Shown here: one piece after another, positions 59,565-64,000 of the stretch | How the letters are laid out: each line of letters starts with the position of its first letter | Position numbering within the stretch: the stretch's first letter is position 1 | Assembly: GCA_050248715.1 (NCBI GenBank) | Contig: JBFWRV010000018.1 | Location: forward strand, 1-64,000 | DNA length: 64,000 nucleotides | Origin: AWTP1-13 sp050248715 | Lineage (GTDB): Bacteria; Pseudomonadota; Alphaproteobacteria; Rhizobiales; Hyphomicrobiaceae | Direction: 5' to 3' | Program-made: the position numbers and the translations under genes | The notes under the pieces: model-generated | Database searches by the model: none | What the model saw: the letters and a program-made list of their open reading frames with translations, nothing else | What the model was told of the DNA's origin: nothing

Positions 59565-60692
59565 ATGAGCAGTTCCGCGCCCAAGCCGTTCACCCTGGAT
59601 GTGTCGGACGCCGATATTGCCGACCTCCGCCAGCGACTGACACGCACGCGCTGGCCCGACGAGCCGCCCTATGAGCCGTGGTCGACAGGCGCCAGCCTCG
59701 CCTACATGCAGGAGCTGTGCCGCTATTGGCAGTCCGGTTTCGACTGGCGCCAGTGGGAAGCGAAGCTCAACGGCTTCCGCCAGTTCACGGTGACCGTCGA
59801 CGGCACCGATCTGCATTTCATCCACGAGCCCGGACGCGGACCGAACCCGATGCCGCTGCTGATCTCGCACGGCTGGCCCGGCTCCGTGTTCGAGTTCCAC
59901 AAGCTGATCCCCCTTCTCACCGAGCGCTTCACAGTCGTCGCACCTTCGCTGCCGGGATATGCGCTCTCCTTCCGGCCGGGACAGAAGCGCTTCGGCATAA
60001 CCGAGATCGCCGACCTCTACGCCGACCTGATGACCGATGTGCTGGGCTACAAGCGCTTTGGCGCCCAGGGTGGCGACTGGGGCGCCTTCGCCGCCTCGGT
60101 GCTCGGCCATCGCCACCCCGAGCGCACGATCGGCATCCATCTCAACCTGCTCGCCGTCCGCCGCGACACCAACATGATCGCCAACCCGACGCCCGAGGAG
60201 AAGGCATTCCTCGACGAGCTGGCACACTTCCTCAAGGAAGAGACCGGCTATCAGTGGATCCAGGGCACCCGGCCGCAAACTCTGGCGTTCGGCCTTTCGG
60301 ACTCGCCCGCCGGCCTTGCCGCCTGGATCGTCGAGAAATTCCGTGCCTGGACCGACTGCGGCGGCAATCCCGAGAACGCCGTGAGCCGCGACGAGATGCT
60401 GGCCAACATCTCGCTCTACTGGTTCACGGGCTCGATCGGCTCCTCGTTCTGGCCCTACTACGCGCGCATGCACGGGCCCTGGCCGATCCCCGAGGGCAAG
60501 ACCGTGGACGTGCCGATGGGTTACGCCGAGTTCCCAAGGGAAATCCTGCACCCGCCGCGCTCGCTCGCGGCCCGCACCTACACCGACATCCGCCGCTGGA
60601 GCACCATGAGCAAGGGCGGGCACTTCGCGGCGCTCGAGCAGCCGGATGCCCTTGCGAACGAGGTGATCGAGTTCTTTCGCGACGTGAGTTGA
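59565..60692 (+). CDS. epoxide hydrolase (EHN domain)
   Basis: A 375-residue alpha/beta hydrolase. N-terminal EHN module: FTLDVSDADIADLRQRLTRTRWPDEPP. Oxyanion motif H102-G-W-P-G106, nucleophile in GAQGGDWGAF (Asp171) and a late catalytic His353 (GGHFAALEQP). Two lid tyrosines (SGFDWR.../YWFTG region) are plausible. Opens epoxides to diols, possibly detoxification of xenobiotics or terpenoid epoxides. ATG 59565 follows AGGAG. Transcribed divergently from the MFS gene. Confidence 0.9.
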   Translation: MSSSAPKPFTLDVSDADIADLRQRLTRTRWPDEPPYEPWSTGASLAYMQELCRYWQSGFDWRQWEAKLNGFRQFTVTVDGTDLHFIHEPGRGPNPMPLLISHGWPGSVFEFHKLIPLLTERFTVVAPSLPGYALSFRPGQKRFGITEIADLYADLMTDVLGYKRFGAQGGDWGAFAASVLGHRHPERTIGIHLNLLAVRRDTNMIANPTPEEKAFLDELAHFLKEETGYQWIQGTRPQTLAFGLSDSPAGLAAWIVEKFRAWTDCGGNPENAVSRDEMLANISLYWFTGSIGSSFWPYYARMHGPWPIPEGKTVDVPMGYAEFPREILHPPRSLAARTYTDIRRWSTMSKGGHFAALEQPDALANEVIEFFRDVS

Positions 60693-60766
60693 GCCTGTCC
60701 GCAGGTTGGGGCGAAGGGCGCGCGACCCGACACCAAGCCGAATGCGATAGCTTGCGTTGGGTCCGC

Positions 60767-60784
60767 CCCCGGCCTTCGCCGGGG
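60767..60784. terminator. hairpin between convergent genes
   Basis: CCCCGGC, loop CTTC, GCCGGGG, followed by TTGAT. A 7-bp GC stem in the gap of 112 bp between the convergent epoxide hydrolase and GMC genes; U-run is short. Confidence 0.5.
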
Positions 60785-60805
60785 TTGATCCAACCTACGA
60801 GACAA

Positions 60806-62401
60806 TCACGCCGCGGCCTCGAGCACCATACGGGCCGCCTTTTCGCCGATCATGATCGACGGCGCATTGGTGTTGCCGGAGGTCAGCGTCGGCATGATCG
60901 AGGCGTCGGCAACCCGCAGGCCGGCGATGCCGTGCACGCGCAAGCGGTCATCCACCACGGCGGCCGGATCGCTGCCCATCCTGCATGTGCCGACGGGATG
61001 GTAGGTGGTCTCGGCCGTTCGCGTCACGAAGTCGAGGAGCTCGCTGTCGGACTTTGCCGCCGCACCCGGCGCGAACTCCGCGGCGCCGAGCCAGGCGAGC
61101 TGCGGCGCGGCGACGAGCCTGCGGACCGTGCGTATGCAGGCGAGCACGCAGTCGCGATCGCTGCTCTCGGCAAGGAAGTTGAAGCGTATGGCCGGCGGCT
61201 TGGCCGGGTCCGCCGACTTGATGTGGATGCTGCCCTTGCTGTCCGGCCGCAGCTGATGCGTGATGATCGTCATGCCTGGCTCCCTGGCGAGCTTGACATC
61301 GGGCGTCACCAGGAAGGGCTGGACCGTGAACATGGCATCCGGGCTGTCGAGACCGTCGCGGGTCTTGAAGAAGCCGCGCATGGGCGAAGCCGGCAGGCTC
61401 AGGAAGCCCGTCTGCGCAGTGATGTAGAGCAGGCCCTGCCACAGGGCTCCGAGCCCACGCGCCCGTTCGTTGAAGGTGACGCCGTGCCGGCCCACGCGCC
61501 ACTTCATGCGCGGCGCGAAGTGATCGCGCAGGTTCTCGCCGACGCCGGCCAAGTTGTGGCGCACCTCGATGCCGAGACCCTTCAGGCGGTCCGCCTGGCC
61601 AATGCCTGAGAGCTCCAGGAGCTGCGGCGAGGCGATGGCGCCGGCGGAGACGATGACTTCGCGGGCCGCACGCGCCTCGCGCTTCTGGCCGTGCACGGCA
61701 TAGCGCACGCCCACGCAGCGCTTGCCGTCCAGAATCAAGCCTTCCGCCAGCGCTCCCGTTTCGATGCCGAGGTTGGGGCGCGTGCGGGCAGGATCGAGAT
61801 AGCACCGCGCCGTGCTCATGCGCCGGCCCCGGTGAATGGAGCCTTGCGTCATGGAGATACCTTCCTGATCGGCCCCGTTGTAGTCGCGGTTATGCCTGAT
61901 GCCGACGGTCTCGGCCGCTGCAATGAAGCTGTCGTAGAGCCGGCCGCGCTCCGGATTGTCGGAGATCCTGAGCGGCCCCTCGCGCCCGCGCACCTGGGCG
62001 TCGCCGCCGGCATAGCTCTCCATGCCCTTGAAGATCGGCAGCACGTCCTGGTAGCTCCAGCCGCGATTGCCAAGCTGCGCCCAGTGGTCATAGTCCTGGC
62101 GTTGGCCGCGCACCCACACCATGCCGTTGATGGCGCTCGATCCTCCGAGCATGCGGCCCCGTGGGACGGGGATGGCGCGCTCTCCATTGCTCGTTTCAGG
62201 CTCGGAGGCATAGAGCCAGTTGACACCCGGCCGGTTGATGAACTTGGCGAAGCTTACCGGCACGCGCGAGAGGGGATGCGTCTCGCCGCCGGCCTCCAGC
62301 AGCAGCACCTGGTAGCGGCCACTTTCGCTGAGACGGTTTGCAAGCGCAGCGCCGGCCGACCCCGCGCCGACGATGATGTAGTCGACTGTATGCTGGTACA
62401 T
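60806..62401 (-). CDS. GMC-family oxidoreductase (choline dehydrogenase-like)
   Basis: A 531-residue FAD enzyme. Dinucleotide motif DYIIVGAGSAGAALANRLSE, GMC signature RGRMLGGSSAINGMVWVRG and the second one VSAGAIASPQLLELSGIG, catalytic His in TTYHPVGTCRMG, and terminal VADASIMPTLTSGNTNAPSIMIGEKAARMV. Oxidises an alcohol (choline, long-chain alcohol or terpenol) to aldehyde. ATG 62401 follows GGAAGGAAG. The gap 62402-62610 has no gene. Confidence 0.92.
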   Translation of the reverse strand: MYQHTVDYIIVGAGSAGAALANRLSESGRYQVLLLEAGGETHPLSRVPVSFAKFINRPGVNWLYASEPETSNGERAIPVPRGRMLGGSSAINGMVWVRGQRQDYDHWAQLGNRGWSYQDVLPIFKGMESYAGGDAQVRGREGPLRISDNPERGRLYDSFIAAAETVGIRHNRDYNGADQEGISMTQGSIHRGRRMSTARCYLDPARTRPNLGIETGALAEGLILDGKRCVGVRYAVHGQKREARAAREVIVSAGAIASPQLLELSGIGQADRLKGLGIEVRHNLAGVGENLRDHFAPRMKWRVGRHGVTFNERARGLGALWQGLLYITAQTGFLSLPASPMRGFFKTRDGLDSPDAMFTVQPFLVTPDVKLAREPGMTIITHQLRPDSKGSIHIKSADPAKPPAIRFNFLAESSDRDCVLACIRTVRRLVAAPQLAWLGAAEFAPGAAAKSDSELLDFVTRTAETTYHPVGTCRMGSDPAAVVDDRLRVHGIAGLRVADASIMPTLTSGNTNAPSIMIGEKAARMVLEAAA

Positions 62402-62610
62402 GTACTTCCTTCCCCAGACGCCCAAATTTCTGTTTTAGAGGCCGCGACCGGCGGTACCTGAGTGCCCGCAGCCCCGATCGTTGCCAATTTCAATCGACGG
62501 AACGGACCGATCAATCCCCGCCTGTGCAATGCCATTGTGCTCGTGTGAGCCTGATCGCGAAGTTCGTTCCTCGCCTGCCGCACATAGAACGGAGCTGATC
62601 GGAAGTTGCA

Positions 62611-64000
62611 CTAACCCGGCGTCGCCGGCCGTGGCGCAGGAACGGCGGGGGCCATGGGCACGGAGGGCGGTATCGCGGGCGGTAGGGGGGGCGGCGCCTG
62701 CTCGAGTTGCCGGCGCTGGCGCTCCGCCTCCTCGCGTCGGCGCGTCTCGTCGAGCTTGCGGAGCCGCTCCAACTCCTCCACGTCGCGCTCCATGCGCCGC
62801 ACCGCCAGCTCGCGTTCCAACGCCTCGGAATTTATGCGCGGCTCCAGCTTGGCCAGCGCGGCCACCGGACCGCGGTAGATGAGGACGACCGCGGGCAGGG
62901 CGGGCTTGTCGCCCGCCTGTCGGCGTTGCTCCAGGTGCCAATCCGCTTCCATGTCGAAGGTCTTGAGATCGAGATTCGCCATGCCGGCCGCCCGGCCCTC
63001 GGGCGTGTCGACGGCGAAGGGCTTGACGGCAAGCCGCCCGTCGGCAATGCCGACGTCGAAGCGGGCGGGAAGCTCGAGCATGCCGCCTGCAAGAGACGCC
63101 GCCAGCGTCTGCCTCACGACCGCCTGGAGTTCGTCGGGGCTGCTGCGGAGCGCGGCTTCGGCGGTCTTGCCGATGGCCCCCGGCCACAGCGCCGCGAGCC
63201 TGGCTTCTCCGAGCTCGAGCCTGCCGCTGCCCTGCAGTACCGAGACGGCGCTGCGCGGCGAGGTGCCTCTGCCCGCAAACTTGATCTCCGCGTCGATGCT
63301 GCCGCCGGAGCCCCGTTTGGCCGTGGCCGCACCGGCGAGCGCGGCGACGCTGCCGCCTGCCAGGCGCACGCTGCCGCTGACGTCGGCTCCGGCCGCGACC
63401 TTTTCCACCAGCAGCGCCGCAGTGGATCGCCCTCCGAGAGCGTCGCCCTCGATGCGGCTTTCGGCCTTGCCAGACGAAAGGGTGATGTCGATGCCGGCGC
63501 GGCTGATGCCGATGCCGTCGGCGATCACGAGGCGTCCGGCATCGATGCGGATGCTGCCGTCGAAAATCTCGAACGCCACCGCGTCGAAGGGCTCGTCCGG
63601 CCAGGGGCTGCGCCGTCCTGCAATGGCGGTCTCCGCCGCGGCGGTGACCGCGAGCCGCTGGTCGAGCAGGGGCCCCAGAAGCTTCGCGGCCGAGATCTCG
63701 TCGATGGCCACGCGAGCCTCGATGCGGCGGCGAGCGCCGGAGGCGAGCGCGAGCCGGCCGCTCACGTCGCTGCCGCCGACGTTGAGCGCCAGGTGCTCGA
63801 CGGTGAGGCTGCCCTCGCGGGCGGCGAACTTCAGCGAGCCGGCAACGGGGACACCATCGAGCCGCAGCGGCCCGGCCAGCCCGGCGAGCGCGGCGACGCG
63901 CGCGCCGTTGTCCGTCTTGATGTCCAGGTCGCCCGCGGCCGAGTTGCCCGAAGGCGAGGCGACGAGCTGGCCGCGGAAACGCAGCCCCAGATCACCCGCC
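62611..64000 (-). CDS. AsmA-family protein (5' end outside window)
   Basis: At least 462 residues, running to the right edge without a stop; the true start lies outside. The visible part has repeated beta-rich blocks (LDIKTDNGARVAALAGLAGPLRLDG; LNVGGSDVSGRLALASGARRRIEARV) typical of AsmA/YhdP-type proteins that span the periplasm and help move or sort envelope lipids. The C-terminus has a highly charged coiled-coil (VRRMERDVEELERLRKLDETRRREEAERQRRQLEQ) and a Pro-rich end (PPPLPPAIPPSVPMAPAVPAP). Confidence 0.82.
   Translation of the reverse strand, partial: AGDLGLRFRGQLVASPSGNSAAGDLDIKTDNGARVAALAGLAGPLRLDGVPVAGSLKFAAREGSLTVEHLALNVGGSDVSGRLALASGARRRIEARVAIDEISAAKLLGPLLDQRLAVTAAAETAIAGRRSPWPDEPFDAVAFEIFDGSIRIDAGRLVIADGIGISRAGIDITLSSGKAESRIEGDALGGRSTAALLVEKVAAGADVSGSVRLAGGSVAALAGAATAKRGSGGSIDAEIKFAGRGTSPRSAVSVLQGSGRLELGEARLAALWPGAIGKTAEAALRSSPDELQAVVRQTLAASLAGGMLELPARFDVGIADGRLAVKPFAVDTPEGRAAGMANLDLKTFDMEADWHLEQRRQAGDKPALPAVVLIYRGPVAALAKLEPRINSEALERELAVRRMERDVEELERLRKLDETRRREEAERQRRQLEQAPPPLPPAIPPSVPMAPAVPAPRPATPG

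Noticed and set aside
59678..61609. 643-codon plus-strand open frame across epoxide hydrolase and GMC genes
   Set aside because: Out of frame with the epoxide hydrolase and antisense to the GMC gene; both real genes have complete catalytic motifs.

Overview
The window is a gene-dense, high-GC chromosomal segment from what looks like an alphaproteobacterium (Hyphomicrobiales or Rhodospirillales-like; this placement is an inference). Supporting signs are a DUF1127-type small protein, a bS21 with a long Gly/Pro tail, many branched-chain-amino-acid-type (Liv) ABC transporters, CaiB/BaiF CoA-transferases, a Bug/TctC solute receptor and dispersed palindromic repeats. I see no rRNA, tRNA, CRISPR array, phage or insertion-sequence gene. 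Most genes are catabolic, transport or detoxification genes.

Layout. 0-11 kb: tail of a probable RND pump, two tandem MFS permeases, a small exported protein, a LuxR-type regulator translationally coupled to a 41-residue membrane peptide, a DUF1127-like protein, a CoA-transferase, a GST, and a MarR/EmrA/EmrB-like efflux locus with a clear palindromic operator. 11-26 kb: metallo-beta-lactamase-fold protein with a zinc ribbon, NhaD-like antiporter, DUF6197, FAA hydrolase, 2TM protein, K+-independent H+-pyrophosphatase with a terminator, MFS permease, Tat-type serine hydrolase, MmgE/PrpD, MgtC, alpha/beta hydrolase, GST, ribosomal protein bS21. 26-36 kb: CoA-transferase, J-domain protein, enoyl-CoA hydratase, then a + strand run of an ATC-hydrolase-family protein, a tandem RidA-like protein and a complete Liv-type ABC importer (binding protein, two ATPases, two permeases), followed by an L,D-transpeptidase.

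37-53 kb is the most coherent part. On the minus strand, SDR, carboxylase beta, DUF3303, acyl-CoA dehydrogenase, enoyl-CoA hydratase and biotin carboxylase alpha follow the order of atuB-C-D-E-F, the acyclic terpene (citronellol/geraniol) utilisation genes. Divergently on the plus strand lies a second Liv importer (H-M-G-F), an AMP-forming acyl-CoA ligase and its binding protein. It is followed on the minus strand by a thiolase-fold protein lacking the nucleophilic Cys, translationally coupled to a DUF35 protein. Together these suggest uptake, CoA activation and carboxylation-dependent beta-oxidation of a methyl-branched (isoprenoid-like) acid, with a possible retro-aldol step. The substrate is inferred.

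53-64 kb: GST, metallo-beta-lactamase hydrolase, luciferase-like flavin oxidoreductase, TctC receptor, a pseudo-receiver, MFS permease, epoxide hydrolase, GMC oxidoreductase, and an AsmA-family gene running off the right edge. Several unrelated families of intergenic inverted repeats are scattered across the window, some touching start codons of the atu-like genes.
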